Below the pieces are notes generated by a model. That model did no database searches, had not been told where the DNA came from, and saw nothing but the letters and a program-made list of their open reading frames with translations. From an uncultured Haemophilus sp. (GTDB taxonomy: Bacteria > Pseudomonadota > Gammaproteobacteria > Enterobacterales > Pasteurellaceae): a DNA stretch of 14,564 nucleotides. Position numbers and translations under genes: made by a program. The stretch spans positions 1 through 14,564 of the forward strand of contig NZ_CALJRX010000109.1 in assembly GCF_937976265.1 (NCBI RefSeq). Direction: 5' to 3'. Below, in pieces: positions 1 through 6,282 of the stretch; the first letter of the stretch is position 1; the number at the start of each line of letters is the position of its first letter.

Positions 1-221
1 AATTGATTCCACTCAGCGATGAACAAAAACTCGCTGTATTGAAACAAAATGCCCACCAGCGAGGCATTATGCTTTCAGATGAGACTGCCAATTTTATATT
101 TACTCGTCTAGATCGTGATATGGCGACATTAAAAGAGGCATTAATTCAACTTGATAAAGCCTCATTGCAAGCTAAACGAAATCTGACCATTCCTTTTGTG
201 AAATCTATTTTAGGCTTATAA
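1..221 (+). CDS. hda: Hda, DnaA-related regulatory inactivator (3' part only)
   Basis: This is the C-terminal ~72 residues of Hda, a AAA+ protein that works with the DNA-loaded beta clamp to stimulate ATP hydrolysis by DnaA and prevent re-initiation of replication. The visible part runs from near LSDEQKLAVLKQNAHQRG through FIFTRLDRDMATLKEAL to the end PFVKSILGL. This is the helical lid region of the DnaA/Hda family, with the sensor-2-type helix around LDRDMATLKEAL. The gene enters from the left edge, so the ATPase core and the N-terminal clamp-binding motif are outside the window. The TTG near base 3 is an internal leucine codon, not a start. The stop is TAA at 219-221, followed at once by the terminator made of paired uptake signals. 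The identification rests on similarity to the Hda C-terminus. DnaA itself is unlikely because there is no DNA-binding domain IV after this helical region. Confidence 0.85.
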   Translation, partial: LIPLSDEQKLAVLKQNAHQRGIMLSDETANFIFTRLDRDMATLKEALIQLDKASLQAKRNLTIPFVKSILGL

Positions 222-228
222 ACAGATA

Positions 229-271
229 AAAAAATAACCGCACTTTTTCATTTCAAGTGCGGTTATTTTTT
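229..271. terminator. Bidirectional terminator made of two inverted uptake signals
   Basis: A perfect 17-bp inverted repeat has arms at 229-245 and 255-271 and a 9-base loop. Each arm contains the full uptake-signal core (ACCGCACTT at 237-245, AAGTGCGGT at 255-263). The A-rich outer left arm and T-rich outer right arm give a U-tract whichever strand is read. It lies between hda (+), ending at 221, and the lipoprotein gene (-), ending at 282, so it can terminate both. Paired inverted uptake signals used as terminators are a known feature of Haemophilus genomes. Confidence 0.9.
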
Positions 272-281
272 AGTCATTTAA

Positions 282-578
282 TTACCAGCAGTGATGGCAA
301 TAACCAAATGCAGGCATAATCGCTACAGGATAGCGAGAATAGCCAGTTGATTTTGGACGATGATCGCTTGCATTCACTTCATTTGGAACGCTATCTCTTT
401 GTGCGACTCTCGCTTTTTCTCGAGCAGTAACAGTATTACCACTTGTTACTCGAGAATTATAATCTTGTACAGTATTCATATCATACGCAGCAGCGCCATT
501 ACCAATACTTGAAGCTTCCTGAGGTGCAGTACATGCAGTTAAAACAGCTAATGCTGCAATAGAGATTAATTTTTTCAT
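282..578 (-). CDS. Small lipoprotein with C-terminal CHHCW, unknown function
   Basis: This is a 98-residue protein I do not recognise. The N-terminus MKKLISIAALAVLTAC is a textbook lipoprotein signal: two lysines, a hydrophobic stretch and the lipobox LTAC, with Cys16 as the lipidated residue. Residue +2 is Thr rather than Asp, which in gammaproteobacteria favours sorting to the outer membrane. The mature part is polar and probably flexible, and ends in YCHHCW, so a CXXC pair (Cys94, Cys97) with two histidines sits at the extreme C-terminus. The start ATG at 576-578 is preceded by AAGG, and that ribosome site overlaps the stop codon of the upstream gene, leaving only 5 bases between the two genes. 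It is the last gene of the ccm-to-terminator cluster. The Cys/His tail could bind a metal or form a disulfide, but neither is shown by the sequence. Confidence 0.75.
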   Translation of the reverse strand: MKKLISIAALAVLTACTAPQEASSIGNGAAAYDMNTVQDYNSRVTSGNTVTAREKARVAQRDSVPNEVNASDHRPKSTGYSRYPVAIMPAFGYCHHCW

Positions 579-583
579 AAATT

Positions 584-1177
584 TTACCTTTTGTTACAAA
601 CCACTTTATTAAGTGTTTCTCTTCCTTCTTTGATCCGTTCGTTCGCCTTTCTTCTAACATTCGGATCTTCGTGATTTTCAATGTATTTCGCTACATTGGG
701 ATTCTTTATTGCATAAACAGGTACATACTGCGAGGTTTTCGTTTCGCCCTGTTTATAAATTGTCGCTCCTAATACGCTTCCATAATACTCACTGGCATCA
801 TTTGGCTTAATGTAATAATTGCTAGAATTTGTTACATCCACACCATCATCACTCTTAAAACCGCTACAAATCCCCGCAGGTGACAGAAACGTTGTTTTTG
901 ACGCCGCAGTTTCGTTAAATTTATATATTTCAAATTCAACACTATTGGCCAGCTCTTCCATATCTTTTTCAGATTTAGGATCTAAACTTCTCTGTCCTTT
1001 TCCATCAATATATTTCACAGTTTCAGAAACATTACTTTCAGAAACATTGACTGAAAGATTATTTTCAGGTGTTTTCACTTTTGTTGCATATACAACACTA
1101 CTACCTTCGGCCAAAACAGCTGTTGATGCCAAAATACAAAATGAATAAATCCCAATTTTTTTCTTAATATGACTCAT
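584..1177 (-). CDS. Exported protein of unknown function, two mature cysteines
   Basis: This is a 197-residue protein I do not recognise. I place the start at the ATG at 1175-1177 because the protein then begins MSHIKKKIGIYSFCILASTAVLA, a Sec signal peptide with a likely signal peptidase I site after VLA (residue 23). The longer reading from 1222 puts 15 extra residues before the signal and overlaps the preceding gene by 26 bases. Cys14 in the signal is not in a lipobox context. The mature chain has a Ser/Val/Asn-rich section near residues 40-55 encoded by a 15-bp tandem duplication, then a probably folded part, and a charged helical C-terminus. The only mature cysteines, Cys104 (GICSGF) and Cys194 (VVCNKR), could form a disulfide. 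No strong ribosome site is visible, which suggests coupling to the VOC gene 19 bases upstream. It stops 5 bases before the CHHCW lipoprotein start. Confidence 0.7.
   Translation of the reverse strand: MSHIKKKIGIYSFCILASTAVLAEGSSVVYATKVKTPENNLSVNVSESNVSETVKYIDGKGQRSLDPKSEKDMEELANSVEFEIYKFNETAASKTTFLSPAGICSGFKSDDGVDVTNSSNYYIKPNDASEYYGSVLGATIYKQGETKTSQYVPVYAIKNPNVAKYIENHEDPNVRRKANERIKEGRETLNKVVCNKR
1021..1048. repeat. Two 13-base direct repeats, 15-bp period, in frame
   Basis: TTTCAGAAACATT occurs at 1021-1033 and again exactly at 1036-1048. The period of 15 bases (five codons) keeps the frame and encodes the repeating pattern VSES/NVSET in the exported protein at 584-1177. It lies just after the signal peptide region. 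It may be a recent short duplication, able to change copy number without breaking the frame. Confidence 0.75.
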
Positions 1178-1196
1178 AATAATTTGATTTTCTACG

Positions 1197-1595
1197 TTAA
1201 TAATTATTTTCGTATAATTCAATAGGTAAATAATCTGGGTCTCTGAAGAAAGTGTACTTCATTCCTGTTAATTCATCAACCCTAATTGGTTCACAATCAA
1301 TGCTATTTTCCAAAAGATAAGCGACATATTCATCAATATTCTCGACTTTAAATGCTAAATGTCGCAAACCACAAGCTTCTGGAGAGGTTACTCTTGATGG
1401 TGGATTTGGAAAAGAAAACAACTCGATTTGACTCCCATCAGGAAAACTTAAATCTAATTTATAACTATCTCGTTCTGCACGATAAGTTTCATTTAGCTGT
1501 TTTGCTCCTAAAATCTCCATATAAAAATGCTTCGAACGTGCATAGTTCGAAGCAATAATCGCAATATGGTGAAAACCTAATAATTGAGGTTTCAT
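1197..1595 (-). CDS. YaeR-like VOC (glyoxalase/dioxygenase fold) protein
   Basis: This 132-residue, single-domain vicinal-oxygen-chelate protein is close to E. coli YaeR (also called GloA2) throughout: FHHIAIIASNYARSKHFY near the start, IELFSFPNPPSR, PEACGLRHLAF and a final DPDYLPIELYE. The likely metal ligands of the fold are His10 (or His9), Glu58, His79 and Glu127, arranged as two betaalphabetabetabeta halves. YaeR-type proteins resemble glyoxalase I, but their substrate is not firmly known, so I assign the family and not a reaction. The start overlaps the stop of ccmI in a TAATG junction, with a GGAG ribosome site just upstream inside ccmI, so translation is probably coupled. It therefore appears to be the tenth gene of the cytochrome c maturation operon. 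No ccm role is established for this family. Confidence 0.88.
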   Translation of the reverse strand: MKPQLLGFHHIAIIASNYARSKHFYMEILGAKQLNETYRAERDSYKLDLSFPDGSQIELFSFPNPPSRVTSPEACGLRHLAFKVENIDEYVAYLLENSIDCEPIRVDELTGMKYTFFRDPDYLPIELYENNY

Positions 1596-2512
1596 TATTT
1601 CTCCGGTGTGACACTTTTTGCTTTTTCTTCTTCCTGTAACGCAAGTGCATCACGTGCAGCACGAATACTCTTCTCAAGCATTGGCACTCGAGGATCATCC
1701 GGTTCCAATAAACGTAACATCATTGCCCAGGTGACGGCCGCCATTTTATAATCCTCACCTTCAAAATAACTGAAAGCAAGTAAACTTAATGCTTCAGGAT
1801 TAGAATGATCTTGACGAATAATCTCACGTAAAAGCTGATTACCTTTCAGTTTATCCGTTTGATCTTCAGAAGACATTAACATACGTGCATAAGAAAGCTT
1901 ATAATCTAGATTATCCGGCTCAAGTTTATTCGCTTGTTGATAACTATCAAAGGCTAATTTTCCATTACCCAAATTCATCCCAACCTGACCAAGCAACCAC
2001 CATTTTTTAGCATCCTTTGGTGTTTTTTGTAAATCCAAACGAAGTGCGGTCGAAAATTGTTGCATTTCGGCATCCGTCATTGGGTTTGTATCTTCTTCTT
2101 TGATTCGTTCAAAGAAATAAGGTAATTTTGCCAATGTTTTTTCCATCATATCTTCGGTTTTCCAAGAGCCTAATGGGAAATAAGAAACCCCAGCAATAAT
2201 GGCTAAACCGAGCAAACCAGAAACAAACCATAACTTACCGTAATTTTTGGCATTTTTATCGATAGTTTGTGTTTCTTGTTGAGGAATATCCTCTAATAAT
2301 GTTTTTTGTAGCTCTTGTTTGAGTTGTTCAACATTTTCAACTAAACCCTGTTGATTATCTTGCTCAATCTCTTTTAAGCGAGAAAAATATAGTGCTTTAT
2401 TTAATTCATCACGCTTTTTATCTTCTTTCGCTTTAACAGGGCGCAACAAGGGATAAAAACAAATCAATGCCACCACTAAAGTGAGCGCAATAATACTTAA
2501 TGCAAAATTCAT
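1595..2512 (-). CDS. ccmI: CcmI, cytochrome c biogenesis TPR protein
   Basis: CcmI binds apocytochrome c and presents it to the haem-ligation complex (CcmF-CcmH) in the periplasm. The 305-residue protein shows the usual layout: membrane segment at about 3-22, a cytoplasmic charged/coiled part (about 28-75), second membrane segment at about 94-112, then a periplasmic TPR domain at about 169-275 with repeats such as WWLLGQVGMNLGNGKLAFDSY and ALSLLAFSYFEGEDYKMAA. In E. coli this domain is fused to CcmH; here it is a separate gene, as in many other bacteria. The start at 2510-2512 overlaps the ccmH stop (TAATG). A perfect uptake-signal core at 2042-2050 lies within the coding region. NrfG is a related alternative name, but the ccm context decides it. 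Confidence 0.9.
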   Translation of the reverse strand: MNFALSIIALTLVVALICFYPLLRPVKAKEDKKRDELNKALYFSRLKEIEQDNQQGLVENVEQLKQELQKTLLEDIPQQETQTIDKNAKNYGKLWFVSGLLGLAIIAGVSYFPLGSWKTEDMMEKTLAKLPYFFERIKEEDTNPMTDAEMQQFSTALRLDLQKTPKDAKKWWLLGQVGMNLGNGKLAFDSYQQANKLEPDNLDYKLSYARMLMSSEDQTDKLKGNQLLREIIRQDHSNPEALSLLAFSYFEGEDYKMAAVTWAMMLRLLEPDDPRVPMLEKSIRAARDALALQEEEKAKSVTPEK

Positions 2513-2976
2513 TATTTATCCTTTTCTTTGAGTAAAGCCGATAAACGTGCATTCTCTTCATCATCTAAAATCACGTCAGAATTTACCGCACTTGAGCTTT
2601 TCGATTTACGTTTAAATACAAATAAAATGCCAACAAATACTAATAAAATTGGTGCAATCCATAATATGATTGTAGACATCGTCATTGGTGGATCATAAGT
2701 CACGAAATTGCCATAACGTTGGATCATATAATCCACCACTTCATTTCGATTTTTGCCTTCTTGCAACAATTCAAACACTTTGCCACGCATATCTACGGCA
2801 ATGGTTGCATTCGAATCGGCAATATTGTTATTTTGACATTGTGGACAACGCAGTTCTTGCGTTAATTGATGGTAGTCCTTTTCTTGCTCTGGCGAAGCAA
2901 AATTTAGCGCATCAATTGCGGCAGTCGCAGAGACACTCATAAAAAGCGCGGTCAAAAAAAGCCATGATTTTCTCAT
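2512..2976 (-). CDS. ccmH: CcmH, apocytochrome c thiol reductant/ligation subunit
   Basis: CcmH keeps apocytochrome c cysteines reduced and takes part in haem ligation with CcmF. The 154-residue protein has a signal peptide (MRKSWLFLTALFMSVSATAA), then the family motif LRCPQCQN with redox cysteines Cys44 and Cys47. A three-helix periplasmic domain follows (DMRGKVFELLQEGKNRNEVVDYMIQRYGNFVTYDPP), then a membrane segment at about 103-121 and a charged cytoplasmic tail. It is the short CcmH/NrfF type without the TPR domain, which is encoded next door as ccmI. Both ends are coupled by TAATG overlaps, with the ccmG stop upstream and the ccmI start downstream. A uptake-signal core lies in the tail-coding part (2585-2593), with a one-mismatch copy near 2944-2952. 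Confidence 0.93.
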   Translation of the reverse strand: MRKSWLFLTALFMSVSATAAIDALNFASPEQEKDYHQLTQELRCPQCQNNNIADSNATIAVDMRGKVFELLQEGKNRNEVVDYMIQRYGNFVTYDPPMTMSTIILWIAPILLVFVGILFVFKRKSKSSSAVNSDVILDDEENARLSALLKEKDK

Positions 2977-3521
2977 TATGGTTTCTCCGCTAATTTGTCA
3001 TAAATAGGCTTCAAGGTCTCATTCCAAACACGTTCATTCACATCACCCGCTAAGCGATAATGAATCACACCTTTGCCATCTACAATGAATGTTTCCGGTG
3101 CGCCATAAACGCCTAAATCTAATGCAAAAGAACCTTTCTCATCTTTAAGTACAAGACTATAAGGATTGCCTAAATCTTTTAGCCATTTTACAGCTTTTGG
3201 TGATTCATCTTTATAGTTGATACCAATGATTGTTACGCCCTGTTTGGCCAATTGATTCAAGTATTGATGCTCTGCATAACAAGTTGGACACCAAGTCGCC
3301 CACACATTTAAGAGAATTGGTTTACCTTGTTGGAAAATTTCATTACCGTAGGTTTTATTTTCCAATAAATCCGTTAATGTTTTCTGTGGTACAGGTTTCC
3401 CTATCAGGGCTGACTCTAACGCTTTCGGATCATCACCTTGTGCATTGCGTCCTAACTGAACTAAAAAAGTTGCAGCTACCGCAAGAAAAACAATAAGTGG
3501 GATAAGTAGTTTTTTATTCAT
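2976..3521 (-). CDS. ccmG: CcmG/DsbE, membrane-anchored thioredoxin-like protein
   Basis: CcmG passes electrons from CcdA/DsbD-type donors to CcmH and apocytochrome c. The 181-residue protein begins with an uncleaved-looking signal anchor (about 5-22). The periplasmic thioredoxin fold has active site WATWCPTC (Cys78, Cys81) and the cis-proline loop GVYGAPETF (Pro142), both typical of CcmG. The family's acidic centre is plausibly in the region INYKDESPKAVKWL. The start is ATG at 3519-3521. The ribosome site is weak, and a GC-rich hairpin lies just upstream in the 52-base gap after ccmF. The stop overlaps the ccmH start (TAATG). ResA and TlpA are related families, but the context makes CcmG the best call. 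Confidence 0.93.
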   Translation of the reverse strand: MNKKLLIPLIVFLAVAATFLVQLGRNAQGDDPKALESALIGKPVPQKTLTDLLENKTYGNEIFQQGKPILLNVWATWCPTCYAEHQYLNQLAKQGVTIIGINYKDESPKAVKWLKDLGNPYSLVLKDEKGSFALDLGVYGAPETFIVDGKGVIHYRLAGDVNERVWNETLKPIYDKLAEKP

Positions 3522-3549
3522 AACACTATCAATTTCACATCTATTTCTG

Positions 3550-3564
3550 GGGGCAATACGCCCC
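3550..3564. other. GC-rich hairpin in the ccmF-ccmG gap
   Basis: GGGGC at 3550-3554 and GCCCC at 3560-3564 form a 5-bp GC stem with a 5-base loop inside the only long gap of the ccmF-to-yaeR block. In the sense (-) direction no T-run follows the stem (it is followed by CAGAAATAG), so it does not look like a terminator. It could slow 3'-to-5' decay of the ccmF message or mark a processing site. That is inference. Confidence 0.5.
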
Positions 3565-3573
3565 TTATTACAA

Positions 3574-5523
3574 TTAAGACTGTTTAACTAATCGACTAAA
3601 ACGATAACGGCGGTCAAACATACAGAGCAAGCCACCTAGCGCCATAAACAATCCACCAATCCAAATCCAACGGATAAACGGTTTATAGTAAAGGCGTAGC
3701 GCCCATGAGTTATCTTCTATTTTTTCACCCAAGGCAACATAAAGATCGCGGGTAAAGCCCCAATCAATTGCCGCTTCCGTCATTGGCATTTTACTGACGG
3801 TATAAAAACGTTTTTCAGCAAATAATGTTGCTTCCGGTTTACCGTCTTTTGAAATATCAATTTGTGCTTTGCCACCCATATAGTTAGGTCCATTTGCATC
3901 ACTCACGCCGGTAAATTTGAAGTCATAGTCAGCGATCTGCACAGTATCGCCAACGGCCATTCGCACATCGCGTTCTACACTAAAGTTTTGGCTAAAGGCA
4001 ATTCCCCAAACTGTCATCGCCACACCAAGGTGAGCCAAAATCATCCCCCAATGGGAACGGGAAAGTTTGGTAATACCTTTAAAGAACGATTCACGGTGTG
4101 TTGCACGTTGTTTCATTTCATAAAGGCTTAATAACACAATAATGACAGACATCATGGTGCCAAGTACAACACTGACGGTGAGTTTATTATGTAGGAAATA
4201 TGGTAAGGCAAAGCCTGCAATCGCCGTTACAATCACACTCACTACAACCGGTGTACGAATTTCAGAGAACTGATCACGGCGCCATTTAACTAATGGCCCA
4301 ATACCTAGTAATAAGGCAAATGGGGTCATAATAATCAGGAACATTTGATCAAAGAACGGCGCACCGATCGAAATAGAGCCCAAACCTAATTGTTTGTGAA
4401 CTAATGGCAACAACGTCCCTAAGAACACCACACAAAGTGCGGTCATTAATAGGATATTATTCAATAACAATAAGGTTTCGCGAGAATAACGTTCTGCATT
4501 ATCACGCGAACGAATTTGGTTGCCTTTGTAAGCGTACAAGGTTAAAGAACCACCAATTACCACAACCAAATAAGCAAGAATATATAAACCTCGTGTTGGA
4601 TCTGAAGCAAAGGCGTGTACTGACACCAAGATACCGGAACGAACTAAGAACGTACCCAGTAAGCAAAGTGAGAAAGCAAGGATTGCTAAAAGCACAGTCC
4701 AAGCTTTAAAAGAGCCACGTTTTTCAGTCACCGCTAAAGAGTGGATTAATGCGGTTCCTGCAAGCCAAGGCATTAAAGAAGAGTTTTCTACTGGATCCCA
4801 GAACCACCAGCCACCCCAGCCTAGCTCATAATACGCCCACCAAGAACCGAGCACAATCCCGAGTGTTAAAAAGACCCAAGCCGCCATCGTCCAAGGACGA
4901 GACCATCTTGCCCAAGCAGAGTCTAATTTCCCTGTCATTAATGATGCAATCGCAAAGGCAAAAGCCACAGAAAAACCAACATATCCCATATAAAGCAATG
5001 GAGGATGGAAAATCAAGCCAACATCTTGCAGCATTGGGTTAAGTTCTCTGCCATCTACTGGGAAGTCCGGGAATGTACGGGTAAATGGATTTGAGGTAAA
5101 TAATACGAAGAGTAAGAAGCCGATGCTAATAATCCCCATAATACCCAACACGCGAGCCACTGCTTCTTGTGGTAAGTGTTTGCTAAATAAGGCAACTGCC
5201 GCACCCCAAAGGGTTAATAACCAAATCCAAAGTAATAATGAGCCCTCGTGTGAACCCCACACCGCAGATAAACGATAATAAATCGGTAAACTGCTGTTAG
5301 AGTTATTTACCACATATTGCACACTGAAATCATTAACAGCAAACAGATAGAATAATGCTGCAAAAGCAATGGTTAAACTGAAAAATAAACCATAAGTCAT
5401 TGGACGAGCCAATGACATTAATTGAGGGTGACCTTTTTCTGCGCCCCATAACGGGAAAATCGCTAAAAAGAATGAAACGGCAAGACTTAAAGCAAGCGCA
5501 TAATTTCCTAGTTCAGCAATCAT
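3574..5523 (-). CDS. ccmF: CcmF, cytochrome c haem lyase subunit
   Basis: CcmF is the large membrane subunit of the cytochrome c synthetase. It takes haem from holo-CcmE and attaches it to CXXCH apocytochromes. The 649-residue protein has many membrane segments and the periplasmic tryptophan-rich WWD domain at about 228-246 (WWAYYELGWGGWWFWDPVEN). The four histidines known to matter in E. coli CcmF are present at the same positions: His173 (IFHPPLLYMG), His261, His303 (SVHAF) and His491 (RSHWGMILAH). A large periplasmic loop near 515-610 precedes the last membrane segment. Length is almost identical to the E. coli protein (647). The start ATG at 5521-5523 overlaps the ccmE stop (TAATG), with a GAAGGT ribosome site. 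NrfE is a paralogue of the same fold; cluster context supports CcmF. A uptake-signal core lies at 4435-4443. Confidence 0.97.
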   Translation of the reverse strand: MIAELGNYALALSLAVSFFLAIFPLWGAEKGHPQLMSLARPMTYGLFFSLTIAFAALFYLFAVNDFSVQYVVNNSNSSLPIYYRLSAVWGSHEGSLLLWIWLLTLWGAAVALFSKHLPQEAVARVLGIMGIISIGFLLFVLFTSNPFTRTFPDFPVDGRELNPMLQDVGLIFHPPLLYMGYVGFSVAFAFAIASLMTGKLDSAWARWSRPWTMAAWVFLTLGIVLGSWWAYYELGWGGWWFWDPVENSSLMPWLAGTALIHSLAVTEKRGSFKAWTVLLAILAFSLCLLGTFLVRSGILVSVHAFASDPTRGLYILAYLVVVIGGSLTLYAYKGNQIRSRDNAERYSRETLLLLNNILLMTALCVVFLGTLLPLVHKQLGLGSISIGAPFFDQMFLIIMTPFALLLGIGPLVKWRRDQFSEIRTPVVVSVIVTAIAGFALPYFLHNKLTVSVVLGTMMSVIIVLLSLYEMKQRATHRESFFKGITKLSRSHWGMILAHLGVAMTVWGIAFSQNFSVERDVRMAVGDTVQIADYDFKFTGVSDANGPNYMGGKAQIDISKDGKPEATLFAEKRFYTVSKMPMTEAAIDWGFTRDLYVALGEKIEDNSWALRLYYKPFIRWIWIGGLFMALGGLLCMFDRRYRFSRLVKQS

Positions 5524-6053
5524 TATTGACCTTCTTGCGGTTTTTGCTGGGTTTCTTTATAACGACGATCAGCTTCACTCTCGCCGTTTAACTCTGCGCC
5601 CATTGGCTTATGTACTTTCTGCATTTTTTCGCCTAATTCAGGTGGCACATAATTTTCATCGTGCTTAGCAAGTACTTCTGTCGCTTCTAATAAAGTAGGC
5701 TCTTTTAATACGCCTTGCGCGACGATACCTTGCCCTTCACGGAAAAGATCAGGAAGAATACCTTCGTATTCTACAGTGATCGATGGACCAATATCATTTA
5801 AGTCAAAGCGAACTTTTAAGCTTTTTGGATCGCGTTTTACTGTGCCTTCCACAACCATGCCACCTACACGGATGCGTTGTCCCACTTCAGGTTTTTGATC
5901 CGCCTTGCCTTCTTTACCTTCAATCACTTCTGATGGCGTATAAAATAAATCGATATTTTGGCGAAGCGCATAAAGTACTAAACCTGTTGCAATCGAAATA
6001 CCTAAAATCACAAAGATAATGATAGAGAGTCTTGATTTACGTCTTGGATTCAT
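5523..6053 (-). CDS. ccmE: CcmE, periplasmic haem chaperone
   Basis: CcmE binds haem covalently through a histidine after export by CcmABCD and delivers it to CcmF. The 176-residue protein has a short basic N-terminus, one membrane anchor (about 9-29), an OB-fold periplasmic domain (about 45-130) and the haem-binding motif LAKHDENYVPPEL with His131 and Tyr135, matching His130 and Tyr134 of E. coli. The C-terminal tail is charged and probably disordered. The start at 6051-6053 overlaps the ccmD stop by four bases (ATGA), with AAAGGAAA upstream as the ribosome site. The stop overlaps the ccmF start (TAATG). It is the standard histidine-type CcmE, not the cysteine (CXXXY) variant. Confidence 0.96.
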   Translation of the reverse strand: MNPRRKSRLSIIIFVILGISIATGLVLYALRQNIDLFYTPSEVIEGKEGKADQKPEVGQRIRVGGMVVEGTVKRDPKSLKVRFDLNDIGPSITVEYEGILPDLFREGQGIVAQGVLKEPTLLEATEVLAKHDENYVPPELGEKMQKVHKPMGAELNGESEADRRYKETQQKPQEGQ

Positions 6054-6253
6054 AGTGTATTTCCTTTATTTGCTTGGTTTAAACGAGCTTCACGTTGTTG
6101 CTCGCGTAACACTTCTTTTAACACCGCTTTACGCCCCTTGACGCTTTGTATCGCCAAAATGATCATTGCCACAAGGCTAATGCCGTAGGAAAGCCACACA
6201 TAAAAACCGTAGCCTCCCATATTGATAAAATCACTCCAACTTTGGAAAAACAT
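6050..6253 (-). CDS. ccmD: CcmD, small membrane protein of the haem exporter
   Basis: CcmD is needed to release haem-loaded CcmE from CcmABC. The 67-residue protein shows the usual pattern: a short N-terminus with GGYGFYVWLSYG (residues 13-24), one membrane segment (about 17-36), and a basic, helical cytoplasmic tail rich in Arg, Lys and Glu. Its small size and place between ccmC and ccmE support the call as much as the sequence does. The start is ATG at 6251-6253, preceded by GGGAGCGGA as a good ribosome site. A 29-base gap separates it from ccmC, and its TGA stop overlaps the ccmE ATG. Confidence 0.92.
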   Translation of the reverse strand: MFFQSWSDFINMGGYGFYVWLSYGISLVAMIILAIQSVKGRKAVLKEVLREQQREARLNQANKGNTL

Positions 6254-6282
6254 TTTCCGCTCCCTAAAATAAAAATGAAAAA

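Noticed and set aside
499..681. 60-codon - strand frame bridging the two exported-protein genes
   Set aside because: It overlaps both real genes in another frame; the signal peptides and tight spacing support those genes instead.
819..1148. 109-codon open frame on the + strand
   Set aside because: It is antisense to the exported protein, has no ribosome site and no recognisable protein features.
1178..1222. Longer start for the exported protein (15 extra residues)
   Set aside because: It overlaps the VOC gene by 26 bases and puts residues before a good signal peptide that begins at the ATG at 1175-1177.
3574..5523. NrfE instead of CcmF
   Set aside because: The paralogue is possible by fold, but the gene sits inside a complete ccmABCDEFGHI set and has the four CcmF histidines at E. 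coli positions.
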